In this document: piece by piece, positions 1 through 8,631 of the stretch
Layout of the letters: each line of letters starts with the position of its first letter
Position numbering within the stretch: position 1 is the stretch's first letter
Assembly: GCA_900542275.1 (NCBI GenBank)
Contig: UQMW01000021.1
Span: 1 to 30,268, forward strand
Source of the DNA: an uncultured Collinsella sp.
GTDB lineage: Bacteria > Actinomycetota > Coriobacteriia > Coriobacteriales > Coriobacteriaceae
Reading direction: 5' to 3'
Length of the DNA stretch: 30,268 bases
Notes under the pieces: generated by a model
What the model saw: only the letters and a program-made list of their open reading frames with translations
Told to the model about the DNA's origin: nothing
Database searches by the model: none
Program-made: the position numbers and the translations under genes

Positions 1-42
1 CACATTAAGTGCTCTCCGGCTCGTGCGGAACTCGCGATGAAC
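1..42. repeat. Inverted partial copy of the 252-293 repeat
   Basis: Read against the reverse complement of 252-293, these 42 bases align without gaps. The first 11 bases and the last 21 (22-42, identical to the complement of 253-273) match, and differences are confined to the middle. The window therefore begins inside another, oppositely oriented copy of the hairpin element at 228-352. What lies to the left cannot be seen. Confidence 0.65.
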
Positions 43-122
43 CTTACGTTCCGCGCCACCGAGCAGACGCCTCGGTGTTGAGGCGCGGCTTGCCATGAGA
101 GCATCCGCAACATATGTAAGTT

Positions 123-149
123 GAAGGCCACATTAAGTGGCCTTCTTTG
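123..149 (+). terminator. Terminator-like hairpin with CCAC/GTGG core
   Basis: A 9-bp perfect stem (123-131 with 137-145) encloses the loop ATTAA and is followed by TTT. It shares the core CCACATTAAGTGG with the hairpin at 272-306, where the core is inverted, and with the start of the window. It probably ends a plus-strand gene lying left of the window. No gene is seen between 43 and 371. Confidence 0.55.
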
Positions 150-153
150 TATT

Positions 154-234
154 CGGAAAGCCCATCCCGCTCTGAATATATCCGGACATGGAATATCCGC
201 TTATAAGTCCTTCCATCAACAAAGGGACGCCCTC
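154..234. repeat. Dispersed repeat, second copy at 9841-9922
   Basis: About 81 bp aligns with 9841-9922 with only scattered substitutions and two or three inserted bases. Shared blocks include CGGAAAGCCCATCCC, ATCCGG.CAT.GAA, GCTTAT.AG and CCTTCCATCAA.AAAGGG. Both copies lie in intergenic DNA beside hairpins, and the right end here overlaps the outer arm of the palindrome at 228. No reading frame is conserved. Confidence 0.75.
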
Positions 235-352
235 CCGGGCGGCGGGCACGAAGTTCATCGCGAGTTCCGCACGCAAAGGAAGCCACTTAATGTGGCTTCC
301 TTTGCGCAGGACTGTAGAGCAGGGAACTTCGTGCCCGCCGCCCGGGAGGGCG
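228..352. repeat. 125-bp nested palindrome (copy 1)
   Basis: Outer arms 228-256 and 324-352 are perfectly complementary over 29 bp. Inside them a second perfect 15-bp stem (272-286 with 292-306) has the loop TTAAT. Total length is 125 bp, the same as the nested palindrome at 21450-21574. It lies just downstream of the fibre operon (minus strand) and could act as a terminator, but the outer arms are far longer than a terminator needs. Confidence 0.85.
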
Positions 353-371
353 AAGCATTTAGAAGATGGAC

Positions 372-1070
372 CTAGCGCTTATCCCTCCGGGATAAAAGCA
401 GCACGGCCATGAAAGCAATGATTGCAAGCGTCAGCAACACCAAGAGCAATGCGAGCGTGCTGTCGCCGGTTGCCGCCAGGCCAAACAGACCGGGGCTCTT
501 ACTGCCAACAGGTTGTACGGGAATCTTCTCGCCATCGTCCTCGGCGGTGATTTCCCAGCGGATGGTCTTGCTTGCGTCGGCAAGCTCGTTGCCCACCGAC
601 GTCGGGACACTTAGTTGCAAATTGAGCACCGTGCTGCCATCGCTCGTAAACGTTGCGACCTGCGTGGGATAGGCGAACACGCTGCCCGGCGTTCCCGTCT
701 GGAGCCAACCGGCAGACGCATCGCCCGCCGACGCCGTTAAGGTAATGGGCGACAGCTGGCGTGCCGTCTCGTGATCGACAACGGCCCGCACAAACACGCG
801 TACCTGGGACTTTACACCCGTGGCACGAACCTCAATCTGCTGCTCGCGCACATCGCCGGGCATTAGACCTTTAAAGGCGGGAAACAGATCGGGCTCCCCC
901 GAGGAGCCCGTCGCCCCCGAGACCGTCAGCTGGCGCGCATTTCCGTCATAGGCAATCGCGAGAGTATCGGCAAACGCACGGGCGGGAACAGCGAGCGTGA
1001 CCACGCAGAAAATGGCCGCGACCATGCAACGCAAGGAGCGCGCAACACCTTTGCGAATTGGGAACGCCAT
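372..1070 (-). CDS. LAATG-anchored surface protein, last gene of the fibre operon
   Basis: The protein has 232 residues: a basic N-terminus and signal peptide ending near ARAFA, an exported beta-rich region, then LAATG (about 198-202), a hydrophobic span and the tail SRRDKR. LAxTG is the sorting signal of class E sortases in actinobacteria, so it is probably linked covalently to the wall; no sortase gene is in the window. ATG at 1070 is chosen because GGAGG lies 9 bases upstream and the preceding gene stops 2 bp away; a longer frame from 1127 would overlap that gene and has no better site. Coupling to the SipW-dependent genes suggests a base or anchor for the fibre. That role is inferred; the region between signal peptide and anchor matches no family I can name. 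Confidence 0.85.
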   Translation of the reverse strand: MAFPIRKGVARSLRCMVAAIFCVVTLAVPARAFADTLAIAYDGNARQLTVSGATGSSGEPDLFPAFKGLMPGDVREQQIEVRATGVKSQVRVFVRAVVDHETARQLSPITLTASAGDASAGWLQTGTPGSVFAYPTQVATFTSDGSTVLNLQLSVPTSVGNELADASKTIRWEITAEDDGEKIPVQPVGSKSPGLFGLAATGDSTLALLLVLLTLAIIAFMAVLLLSRRDKR

Positions 1071-1072
1071 AC

Positions 1073-1645
1073 TTACGCACCTCCATGCGGCGGCACCAGC
1101 ACGCCATTCTTGACCGAGCAACCCCATGCATCGTGCACGGCCTCATCGGGCGTCGCCTGGACCGCCTGAGTGGAGATATCCACGACAAGATCGCGACCTT
1201 CGGTTGCCTTGAGCTCGGTTACTCTATTAATGAGCATGCCGGTTTCACCGCCGGGAGCAACGGGCGACGTCCAGTAATAGAACCCGTCGCTCGACTTAAC
1301 CCAGCTAGAAGCCGAGTTCGCGCCCGAGGCATCAGCCACGCTCCACGCAATCTCGTAGTCCGAGTCAGCTTGCGGCTCATCCCACAGGCGAGCGCCGCTC
1401 GTCGCATCTTGCCAGTAGATATCCACTGCAGCACGAATATAGGCGGGCGCAGTACCCGTGTTCTTCGCCTTGACATCGCTTTTCACTTTGCCGTTGAGCG
1501 TTTCCTGAACCGATGGCGTCACCGATCCGATGCCGAACTGGTTGACCAGCACGCCCGTAACCGAAAGCCAGGCCAGCGTGCCTGCCGTACCGGCCAAGAG
1601 GATAACCCCCACCAGCAAGGCGATGATGCGCTTGCGCTTGGACAT
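1073..1645 (-). CDS. SipW-dependent TasA/BsaA-like fibre subunit (third)
   Basis: The protein has 190 residues. It starts with a basic stretch (MSKRKR), a hydrophobic core, and GTLA-W at 22-26, the motif also seen in the other two SipW-dependent proteins here. B. subtilis TasA is cleaved at the equivalent GTWA site by SipW. The mature part has an AYIRAAV strand and a WVKSSDGFYYW segment before a GGETG turn, comparable to YVRARLRMV and DGWYYYRG in the protein at 7113-7760, so the two are paralogues of the BsaA-type biofilm fibre family. A very strong AAGGAGG site lies inside the last codons of the giant gene, and the ATG is 1 bp past its stop, indicating translational coupling. It is probably a minor subunit or adaptor near the anchored protein. 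Confidence 0.85.
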   Translation of the reverse strand: MSKRKRIIALLVGVILLAGTAGTLAWLSVTGVLVNQFGIGSVTPSVQETLNGKVKSDVKAKNTGTAPAYIRAAVDIYWQDATSGARLWDEPQADSDYEIAWSVADASGANSASSWVKSSDGFYYWTSPVAPGGETGMLINRVTELKATEGRDLVVDISTQAVQATPDEAVHDAWGCSVKNGVLVPPHGGA

Positions 1646-1646
1646 G

Positions 1647-4600
1647 CTAATCCTCCTTCTTTGCTACGTTGCCGTTGCTCCAAACGTTATGGGCACGATC
1701 GCTGCCGTCGATCCATTTGTCGTTCACACGCGTGTTCGTGCAGGTGAACGTGGCATCGTTCGCGCTCGATGCAGACGAAATCGTCAGCTCGGCAGATTTG
1801 CCGGGCGCCTTGCCCGGCGTACTCAGCTCGCCCTCGTAGCGCCATGCCCAAGCCGTGTCTTCCTCGACGGTATAGATGCCCGCCGGAGCGGCGAGCTGCA
1901 CGCTGCCGACATACCAGGTCTCACCGTTTTCCTGCTGCCGCTTATCGACCTTCACCTCGGCCACGCGCGTCTCGGGAGAGGCTCCCTCCGCCGTCTTCGT
2001 CACCTTAAAGCGGAACGTCTGTCCCATGGCGCTGGCATCGGTGGTCTTTTTGACGATCGTCAGCGCATGGGTCTTGGCGAAGTCGAACACGGCATTGCCA
2101 GGAGCCTGCCCCCCTTCGCCCGTCTTCTTGGACTCCAGGCGGTTGGTCAAGTCGAACGAACCGTTACCCGAGCCCAAGCTGTAGAGCGAGACATACTGGT
2201 CGTTAACGGGTTCCTCCGACATGGACGCACCAGGACCGTAGCTCGCCCGCTTAACGGTAACAGTCAGCTGCGTCCCCATAAACGGCTCGGCGAAGCAGGC
2301 CTTAAACGGCGCCTCATCGGCGTTGTTGTCGACTGTGTTGCCAGCGGTGGGATCGAGCAGCCACTTAAGCTGCGCGGTCATGGCTACGGGTCTCTCGGTA
2401 TCGGACGTATCGTTGGCGGCCACTCGATACGTCACGGGATACAGGTCCATGTCTCCCTTGACCGGCTCGCCCTTAAACTCATCCCAAGACTTCGGAGCGC
2501 CAACGGCAGGCACATATCGCCACTCCAGGAAGAGTTCGCGCACGCCACCGCTAGTAGCCGTCTGTTCATCGAGCAGCGCGACGATCTTGGAGTGGGCGTC
2601 CGGGTCGTATGCCACGGACTTTTTCTCCATCTCGGGATTGCCGTTTTTGTCATAGACCGGGTTGCCGCTCTCATCCACCTTGGGAACATCGACGTTATGG
2701 ACAAAGCCGGCGCCCGTCGCTCGCTCGCCGTCCGAGTCGACCGTCGCCGTAAAGACGACCGACCCGTCGACACCGTGATAGCGCACCTTATACGGCGCGA
2801 TCTTATACACCGCGGTGTAGGTCACGCTCTCAAAGGGCTCGCTGCCCTCGAGGGGATACTTCTCGTCATCGGTCAACAGAGTGTATTTGCCATCGGGTTC
2901 GTAGTCACGCGACCAGCCGACAAAGTCGTACTTGGTGCCATCCTTGCCGACAACCTCAGCTGTAGCTCTTACTTCCAGCGAAATTTGATCGCCAGAGTCG
3001 GTGCGCGAAAGAGAACGCACAGAATCGGGGTTATCCAGATTGGCATCGATACTCGATTGGACAATTACCGCGCTGGCACGGTAGACCGGGTACAGCTCCA
3101 TGGGGGCGTTAACCACAGTGTTTGTATTCACCATGGGGAGGCCGTCCGACCAAACGACATAACCGTTGCCGGATGCCGGTTTAGTTTCCGTCCAGCCTAC
3201 GAAGGCATTGTATGCGTTCGTTGCAGCATCGATGTCGCCAACGTTATACGTCGGCAGCGGCATGCCATCCTTAAGGCTGCCGAGCGTATTGCCCTCCTGC
3301 GCGAGCTTGCCATCGATATCGGTGTCGTTCAGGTGATACACCACCGCAATGGGCGTGTAGTAGGCCACAAACGTGTAAGGCTTGCCCGGCTCCACCGGAT
3401 AGGTATACGAGTTATTGCCGTCAGATTCGAGCTCCTTAACCTCACCGTTCGGGAGTTCGATTTCGACCTTATTCAGCTTGTATCGCTCGCCGCCTGACTT
3501 GTATACCGTCGTTTCGATATCAGGAGTCACCGTTGCCGCGGCGGGATCGGTGTCCGCATTGAGATTAGGGGTGATGTCATACCTAGGAACATTCACCTCG
3601 GAAGTGCCATTAAAACCGGCGCGGTGCAGGTTGGTGGTGTAGTTGACGTCGAACTTTGCGTAGACGGGATAGGCATCCTGACACTGGGTGACCTTGGAGT
3701 CATCCGTCGCCAAGTATGGCGCCGCCTTTTCCGGATCGCTCGTCACATAGGGGTCGTTGGCGACATCATAGATATATTTCCAGACGGCAGAATCCTTCTT
3801 GACCTCGGCGGTCGAAATCCAGCCCAGGAACTTATAGCCCGGCACGGCCATGTCGGCATCGGTCGGGGAAGCTTCGAGGGTCAGGGGGCTCTCATACGAT
3901 CCCTTCTCACCATCTTCTGGTTTTTCGGCCACTTTAACCGACTTATTAACATGCGGGTAGTAATACGTGAACGTCGGATCCGCCCCGTTCACCTTGGTCT
4001 GCAGCAAGTTACTCTCATAGCGCCGCGTGGCAGTCCTCACGACATTATCGCCCTTGTTGTAGAAATTAACGTCCGTGGTAATCATCGCACGAACGTAGTA
4101 CTTCTTATCTGTACGCACTATGCTCTCGATGGGATTTTTCACATATGTCCAATATTCACCATCGCGCTCAAGCGTCCAGAAATTCAGGCGATAGCGATCA
4201 TTCACCAGTTTGGCCGTTACGTTCAGCGAAGCCGAAGTCCAAGTATCGCTTAGCGTTGCAGCGCCTGGAAAATCAGTATCGGCATAGAGGTTTTTTAGAG
4301 TATCGGCTCCCGTATCGTTTTTAACGTTGTGCGAGTACGCGTTAAGGGGACTCACGACAAGGGTTTTCGTCGTGTAGCGCGTCTCACACGTTCCGTCATA
4401 ACTATCCTTTATGCCGTGGTCAACATGCTCCGGACCCCAGTGGACGACGTTTTCACGCACGAAGGTACTACCGACGTTTTCCTCAAAGGGCGTTTGATAG
4501 CGATTCCAAACGGAACAAAGTAGCTTGCTGTCCGTAAACTCATGGTTGGTATAAGCCCGAACGTAATAATCCACTCGGTACTCAAAGCGGGCGATGTAGG

Positions 4601-7094
4601 TATGTGGCACAGTTAGATCGACATCGGCAGGGAGTGTGTAGCTGGGGTCGCGGCTCACGCGCACCTCGAGCGGAGCATCCTCGGTCCCCTTGTTTTCATA
4701 CCAACCCAAGAAGCGATAGCCATCGGGCAGCTTGCCGCCATTGGACAGGGGCGTACCTTCCGTGTTGCACACCTGTACCGTGTAGACGCTGGTGCCGTCC
4801 TCGGTAGTCTGGACGTCGACATTGGTTTTGCCCACACCGTCGCGCAGAGTCTTATCGTCGGTTGTGTCCCGCTCATTGCCCTCGAACACCGTTATGATGT
4901 TCGACACGTAGTCGCTGTACACCGGGTAGAAGTCGGTAGGACGGACAACCGTGATCTCGCTACCCGCAGGATAAAAAGCTCCCTGATTTTTAAGCTCGGC
5001 TAACTGAGTCGAGGTGATGGCGGCATAGCCACCATTCATCCCCGCCTCGCTGCTAGGCTGCGTGGTCCAGCCGATAAATGTCGCGGTAGGCTTCAAGTTG
5101 CCGCGATCCGCGGGGGCAGCGGGCGTCAAACCCACGCCGTAGCGGTACCAATCCGTCGACCTGTCGTGCGCAGCACCGCTCTGCCAATCGAGCGTTTCGC
5201 CCTTGACGTTATAGAACAGCACCTGTGCCTCGTACGAAGCGATAAACAGGTCATTGCCCTCAAAAGCCTTGGCCCCTTTCGCGTTATCGGCAGTATAGGT
5301 TGACGTTTCGTCGTGCAACTCGCTCTTCTGGACCTGCTTGCCAGCAGCCACAGCATCGGCATCGGTCTTGCCGTCAAACCAGCTGTTGTCTTGTCCAATT
5401 CGATTCACTTGCACATCGGGCTCGCGGAACCAGCCCATAAAACGGTAGCCGCCGTTCTCCTCGCTCAGCCCCTCAGGCTTTGCGGAGGTATCCTGCTTAA
5501 ACGTTACCGACGTATCGCCCTGGGCCAAGCCCTGGGCCGTTCCCGCCAGCACGGCACTCACGGCAAAGGTATACGGATCCGAGGTCGCCTGATCAATACC
5601 GAGTTTGGTTGCCTCGATGGTCGCGATGCCTGCACCGGGAAAATCAATCGTCGCCTTAACGCTCTGGCCATGCACGGGAATATTCAGTTTGTAGTCCATC
5701 GCCCACTCATTGGAGTGTGAGTCATTCAGATACGCATCGTTAGCAGTCGAGCGCATGGTGCCGGCACAGAAGTCGTAATCATGCTGCTCCCACAGCTCAC
5801 GTGTGACGTAGCGTTCGTCGTCCCAGGGACCGAATCCGGCACCGGATACCGTGCCATCACCCGCAAGGGCGTAAATCTTCTTCTTGGCTGCCGTACCCTG
5901 ACTAAACCCGGATAGGCTGACACTGGGCTTGAAGTAGCAATCAGTGATAGTCGCATCACCCGCATTAGCGCGTGCAGCAATACCGCCCAGGTTCACGTCG
6001 TTTTGAATAATGGGGATCACGGCGATGGGGTTGTACTGGCGCGAGCTCAAATCGCCGGCGAAATGGCTGCGAGTGATTTCATTACCGCTCTTAGACAAGA
6101 TGCGGCCTGCAAGACCGCCCGTCCAAGCGCGCGTTACGGAGACAACGCCCACGTAAGAAGCAGCATAGCTATAGCATTTCGCCGTTGAAAAGCAGTCAAT
6201 GACTTTAGCGCCTTCTGCCATGCAGCCCACAAAACCCGAGGCGTACACGTTGTTGCCGCCCAGGGCGCCAATGGCCACATCGTATTTATTGGTAACGTCG
6301 GTCATGCCCTTCTCGGCAATCGAGCCATCCTCGTTGCGCGTAGGCGTCACGCGGCAATACTCGATGGTCGAGTTCTTAACGTAGCCGGCAAACGCCGCCA
6401 TATACAGGCCCTCGCCACCGATTGCCTGTACGCCCGAAGTCGTGTTGTTAACGGCGCGGCCACCACGGACCTCGCAGTTGTAGAGGGTGCAACCATCGAG
6501 CTCGCCAGCAATCAGGCCCCCCTCAAAACCCGCATTGGTAATCACATTGAGCATGTTGTTGGCACACGTAACGTGCAGGGTGCTCTCCATGACCATAACG
6601 TTTTCGAAGTGGGTGTTGATCGCCCTGCCCACGATAATGCCGCCGCGGAAGTCAGCCCAAATGTTGGCATCCTTGACCAGGAAGTTCTTAATGGTGGCGC
6701 CATCGGTCTCGGCAAAAAAGCCCGTATCGCGCTCGGGATCCAAGACCTTATTCTCGTAGTTCAGGCCCTTCACGGTATGGTTTTGACCGTCAAAGACGCC
6801 CTTAAAGGGATGTTCTTTGTTGCCAAAGGAGAGGTGCTTGACCGTATCCTCAACAATGGCGCTCATATCATCATCGTTAAGAACGATATCGTTATCGAGA
6901 TAGACGCGCCACTGCGACGTGTCGCGCTGTCGCGACAGCGCGACACACGCCAGGAAGTCGTTCCTGTTTGTGATATGGAATTCGGTCTTGTCCTCGGGCA
7001 CATCCTCGGCATACGCTGCCGCCGGCAGCGCTACAACGCAGCAAAGGGCGATTGCCACCACAGCGATCAGCCTGCCGAGCACGCCTCGGTTCAT
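1647..7094 (-). CDS. Giant secreted adhesin: beta-helix, InlB repeats, SpaA-like domain
   Basis: The protein has 1815 residues. A signal peptide ends at AYA near residue 30. Residues of about 40-440 look like a right-handed beta-helix with GLUG-like turns (VFDGQNHTVKGL, GFFAETDGATIKNFLV). About 480-1560 carries InlB/Listeria-Bacteroides type repeats marked by GYRFMGWF, GYRFLGWYENKG, GYKFLGWIS and FVGWSRD. About 1680-1790 is a SpaA/Cna-B-like domain (HALTIVKKTTD to FTCTNTR). No LPxTG/LAxTG or membrane tail follows, so retention on the cell must come from partners. ATG at 7094 has GGAG 9 bases upstream; ATG at 7109 adds five residues without a good site. The preceding gene ends at 7113. A ligand-binding adhesin or fibre tip is the likely role, inferred from the domains and the operon. 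A 28-bp palindrome lies inside the gene at 6919. Confidence 0.9.
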   Translation of the reverse strand: MNRGVLGRLIAVVAIALCCVVALPAAAYAEDVPEDKTEFHITNRNDFLACVALSRQRDTSQWRVYLDNDIVLNDDDMSAIVEDTVKHLSFGNKEHPFKGVFDGQNHTVKGLNYENKVLDPERDTGFFAETDGATIKNFLVKDANIWADFRGGIIVGRAINTHFENVMVMESTLHVTCANNMLNVITNAGFEGGLIAGELDGCTLYNCEVRGGRAVNNTTSGVQAIGGEGLYMAAFAGYVKNSTIEYCRVTPTRNEDGSIAEKGMTDVTNKYDVAIGALGGNNVYASGFVGCMAEGAKVIDCFSTAKCYSYAASYVGVVSVTRAWTGGLAGRILSKSGNEITRSHFAGDLSSRQYNPIAVIPIIQNDVNLGGIAARANAGDATITDCYFKPSVSLSGFSQGTAAKKKIYALAGDGTVSGAGFGPWDDERYVTRELWEQHDYDFCAGTMRSTANDAYLNDSHSNEWAMDYKLNIPVHGQSVKATIDFPGAGIATIEATKLGIDQATSDPYTFAVSAVLAGTAQGLAQGDTSVTFKQDTSAKPEGLSEENGGYRFMGWFREPDVQVNRIGQDNSWFDGKTDADAVAAGKQVQKSELHDETSTYTADNAKGAKAFEGNDLFIASYEAQVLFYNVKGETLDWQSGAAHDRSTDWYRYGVGLTPAAPADRGNLKPTATFIGWTTQPSSEAGMNGGYAAITSTQLAELKNQGAFYPAGSEITVVRPTDFYPVYSDYVSNIITVFEGNERDTTDDKTLRDGVGKTNVDVQTTEDGTSVYTVQVCNTEGTPLSNGGKLPDGYRFLGWYENKGTEDAPLEVRVSRDPSYTLPADVDLTVPHTYIARFEYRVDYYVRAYTNHEFTDSKLLCSVWNRYQTPFEENVGSTFVRENVVHWGPEHVDHGIKDSYDGTCETRYTTKTLVVSPLNAYSHNVKNDTGADTLKNLYADTDFPGAATLSDTWTSASLNVTAKLVNDRYRLNFWTLERDGEYWTYVKNPIESIVRTDKKYYVRAMITTDVNFYNKGDNVVRTATRRYESNLLQTKVNGADPTFTYYYPHVNKSVKVAEKPEDGEKGSYESPLTLEASPTDADMAVPGYKFLGWISTAEVKKDSAVWKYIYDVANDPYVTSDPEKAAPYLATDDSKVTQCQDAYPVYAKFDVNYTTNLHRAGFNGTSEVNVPRYDITPNLNADTDPAAATVTPDIETTVYKSGGERYKLNKVEIELPNGEVKELESDGNNSYTYPVEPGKPYTFVAYYTPIAVVYHLNDTDIDGKLAQEGNTLGSLKDGMPLPTYNVGDIDAATNAYNAFVGWTETKPASGNGYVVWSDGLPMVNTNTVVNAPMELYPVYRASAVIVQSSIDANLDNPDSVRSLSRTDSGDQISLEVRATAEVVGKDGTKYDFVGWSRDYEPDGKYTLLTDDEKYPLEGSEPFESVTYTAVYKIAPYKVRYHGVDGSVVFTATVDSDGERATGAGFVHNVDVPKVDESGNPVYDKNGNPEMEKKSVAYDPDAHSKIVALLDEQTATSGGVRELFLEWRYVPAVGAPKSWDEFKGEPVKGDMDLYPVTYRVAANDTSDTERPVAMTAQLKWLLDPTAGNTVDNNADEAPFKACFAEPFMGTQLTVTVKRASYGPGASMSEEPVNDQYVSLYSLGSGNGSFDLTNRLESKKTGEGGQAPGNAVFDFAKTHALTIVKKTTDASAMGQTFRFKVTKTAEGASPETRVAEVKVDKRQQENGETWYVGSVQLAAPAGIYTVEEDTAWAWRYEGELSTPGKAPGKSAELTISSASSANDATFTCTNTRVNDKWIDGSDRAHNVWSNGNVAKKED
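6919..6946. repeat. 28-bp perfect palindrome inside the adhesin gene
   Basis: Bases 6919-6932 are exactly complementary to 6933-6946 with no loop. The centre CTGTCGCGACAGCGC (6927-6941) also occurs at 21426-21440 in an intergenic region. Here it encodes residues around 50-58 of the adhesin. It may be an mRNA hairpin or a protein-binding site. Confidence 0.8.
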
Positions 7095-7112
7095 GTTCTT
7101 AATCTCCATGGG

Positions 7113-7760
7113 CTAGTTCGCCTCCGGCCAGCCCACGACGTCGAGCACGTCGAGGACGGTATCGTTTGCCTGCTGGTTTTTGGCCTGCACGGCCTGGACG
7201 TCGATATCGAGCCTGTATGAGCCGCCGCGCGCGGCATCGTGGTAGTCGCCCACAAATCGCAGCGAGTCCATGAGGCTTTCCGTCATGGAGCCGGGGTCAA
7301 GCACGCCGCCACGTCCAGCCAATCCGCGGTAGTAGTACCACCCGTCGCCGCCATCGATCCACGGGGACCCCTCGCCCGCGTTTACGTTAAACGCAACGTT
7401 GCCCGAGGCATCCGCGCTCGAACCGTCGGGCGCCACCGATACCATACGCAGGCGCGCGCGAACGTACTCAGGCTGCGCGCCGACGTTCTCCACGCGCACG
7501 ATGCGGCTGATGTCAGAGCCCCCGGCCTTGGTGTCGGGATAGTCCCCGTGCTCGTTGGCCTCAAACGGAATCTCCTCGCCCCGCTCGTTTAGGGTGTATT
7601 CGCAGACTCGTACCTTCACGCTGCCAAACGATAGGACGTTGTTCGCCGGAACCATATCAACTGTAAAAGCCAGCGTGCCACACAGGCACGCCAGGGCCAA
7701 CAGCGCAATCGCGGCAAGCGCCAAGGTGCGTTTCTGATTGTCGGAAAGATTGTTGAGCAT
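7113..7760 (-). CDS. SipW-dependent TasA/BsaA-like fibre subunit (second)
   Basis: The protein has 215 residues. A hydrophobic span is followed by GTLA-F at 28-32, then ANNVLSFGSVKVRV, the pattern of SipW-dependent signal peptides with the first mature strand. Further on are YVRARLRMV and DGWYYYRGLAGRGGVLDPG, the strand and turn pattern of BsaA-type matrix proteins, and a mature part rich in acidic residues. The start is uncertain: ATG at 7760 has only a weak GGCGAA upstream, and TTG at 7772 would add four residues. The gene lies just downstream of the hairpin at 7790-7840, so its expression may be lower than that of the subunit before it. Its stop is close to the adhesin start, suggesting coordinated translation. 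Probably a minor subunit or a connector to the giant adhesin. Confidence 0.85.
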   Translation of the reverse strand: MLNNLSDNQKRTLALAAIALLALACLCGTLAFTVDMVPANNVLSFGSVKVRVCEYTLNERGEEIPFEANEHGDYPDTKAGGSDISRIVRVENVGAQPEYVRARLRMVSVAPDGSSADASGNVAFNVNAGEGSPWIDGGDGWYYYRGLAGRGGVLDPGSMTESLMDSLRFVGDYHDAARGGSYRLDIDVQAVQAKNQQANDTVLDVLDVVGWPEAN

Positions 7761-7789
7761 TACGTTCGCCAATCGTCGATCAAAGGGGG

Positions 7790-7840
7790 ACCGAGATCCC
7801 GACCCGAAAATGGGGATGGGGAGCGGGTCGGGATCTCGGT
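7790..7840 (-). promoter_or_regulatory. 17-bp hairpin between fibre subunits 1 and 2
   Basis: Arms 7790-7806 and 7824-7840 are perfectly complementary over 17 bp, with a 17-nt loop. On the minus strand the stem is followed by CCCCC then TTTG, not a clean U-tract, so partial termination or 3' end protection of the upstream message is more likely than a full stop. Position after the first subunit gene resembles hairpins that let main fibre subunits be made in excess. Confidence 0.7.
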
Positions 7841-7853
7841 GGAGGGGGTGGGA

Positions 7854-8561
7854 TTACTTCAGGCCGTTAGCCCAATCCTTGGCCTGAGCAACGGCGTTGG
7901 CGGCAGGAGTAGCTTCCTCGCCCTTCTGGTCGGCGCCGAAGATGTAGGCGGAAACCGTCATCTTGGGAGCGTCGGCGACCATGGAGCCCTTCAGCGTGCT
8001 AGGGAACATAACCTTACTAAAGAGCTCGCCGGTGTAGACGTCCGCAGCAGCGCTCTTGGCGCCTAGAACGGCGGGACCGCTCGTGGCGCCCTTGGCGTAC
8101 ATGAACAGGCCGCTCAGATACTTGCCGTCGGCGGAAGTGGACACCTCACCATCGACCGGCTTCCAGTTGTTATGGAGCGTGAAGTACGGGGTGTCCGCGG
8201 GATCGGTGCCCTCCTTGACCATGGCGTTCTTCACATAGATAAACACGTAGGCGTCATCGGAGCCCTTCTTGATGCCAACGTTGGGGTTCTTATCGGCAGT
8301 TGCGCCGGGAACGATCTTGGAGTCGTCGACCCACTTGGTCTCGAACAGGTAGGCCTTGCCAGTATTCGGTTTACTGGGGTCCGGCTTCTCGGGGTCGGTC
8401 GGATCCGGTTTGTTCTCCGTGGGACCAAAGCTACCCACCGTAAACACGTTCTCCAGCGACTGCGTAGCCGTCAGCCAGGCATAGGTGCCCACGCCGGCAG
8501 CCAGTACCAGCAGCAGCAGGGCGGCAACGATGCCGTAGCGTTTTTTCTTCTTGTTTTCCAT
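7854..8561 (-). CDS. SipW-dependent TasA/BsaA-like fibre subunit (probable main subunit)
   Basis: The protein has 235 residues. The N-terminus has a lysine/arginine cluster, a hydrophobic core and GTYA-W at 25-29, followed by SLENVFTVGSFG, a textbook SipW-dependent signal peptide. A linker rich in proline and aspartate follows (about 50-67), then a beta-rich region with DAYVFIYVKNAMV, LSGLFMYAKG and DAPKMTVSAYIFGADQ, comparable to TasA/camelysin/BsaA proteins. ATG at 8561 is supported by AAAGGAAG upstream; the open frame extends further but into the peptidase gene. It is the first substrate after the peptidase and is followed by a strong hairpin, the position expected of the abundant subunit. 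In B. subtilis and C. perfringens such proteins polymerise into biofilm matrix fibres; the same role is inferred here. Confidence 0.87.
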   Translation of the reverse strand: MENKKKKRYGIVAALLLLVLAAGVGTYAWLTATQSLENVFTVGSFGPTENKPDPTDPEKPDPSKPNTGKAYLFETKWVDDSKIVPGATADKNPNVGIKKGSDDAYVFIYVKNAMVKEGTDPADTPYFTLHNNWKPVDGEVSTSADGKYLSGLFMYAKGATSGPAVLGAKSAAADVYTGELFSKVMFPSTLKGSMVADAPKMTVSAYIFGADQKGEEATPAANAVAQAKDWANGLK

Positions 8562-8631
8562 CGTTCTCTTCCTTTCGAAAACCGACTTCCCCGGCAACGG
8601 CCCTTGCCGCCGCCGACACCTCTCCCTGCCG

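Noticed and set aside
1530..3497. 655-codon open frame on the plus strand opposite the giant adhesin gene
   Set aside because: It lies antisense to a well-supported gene, has no recognisable domain and is rich in Arg and His, as shadow frames of GC-rich genes are.
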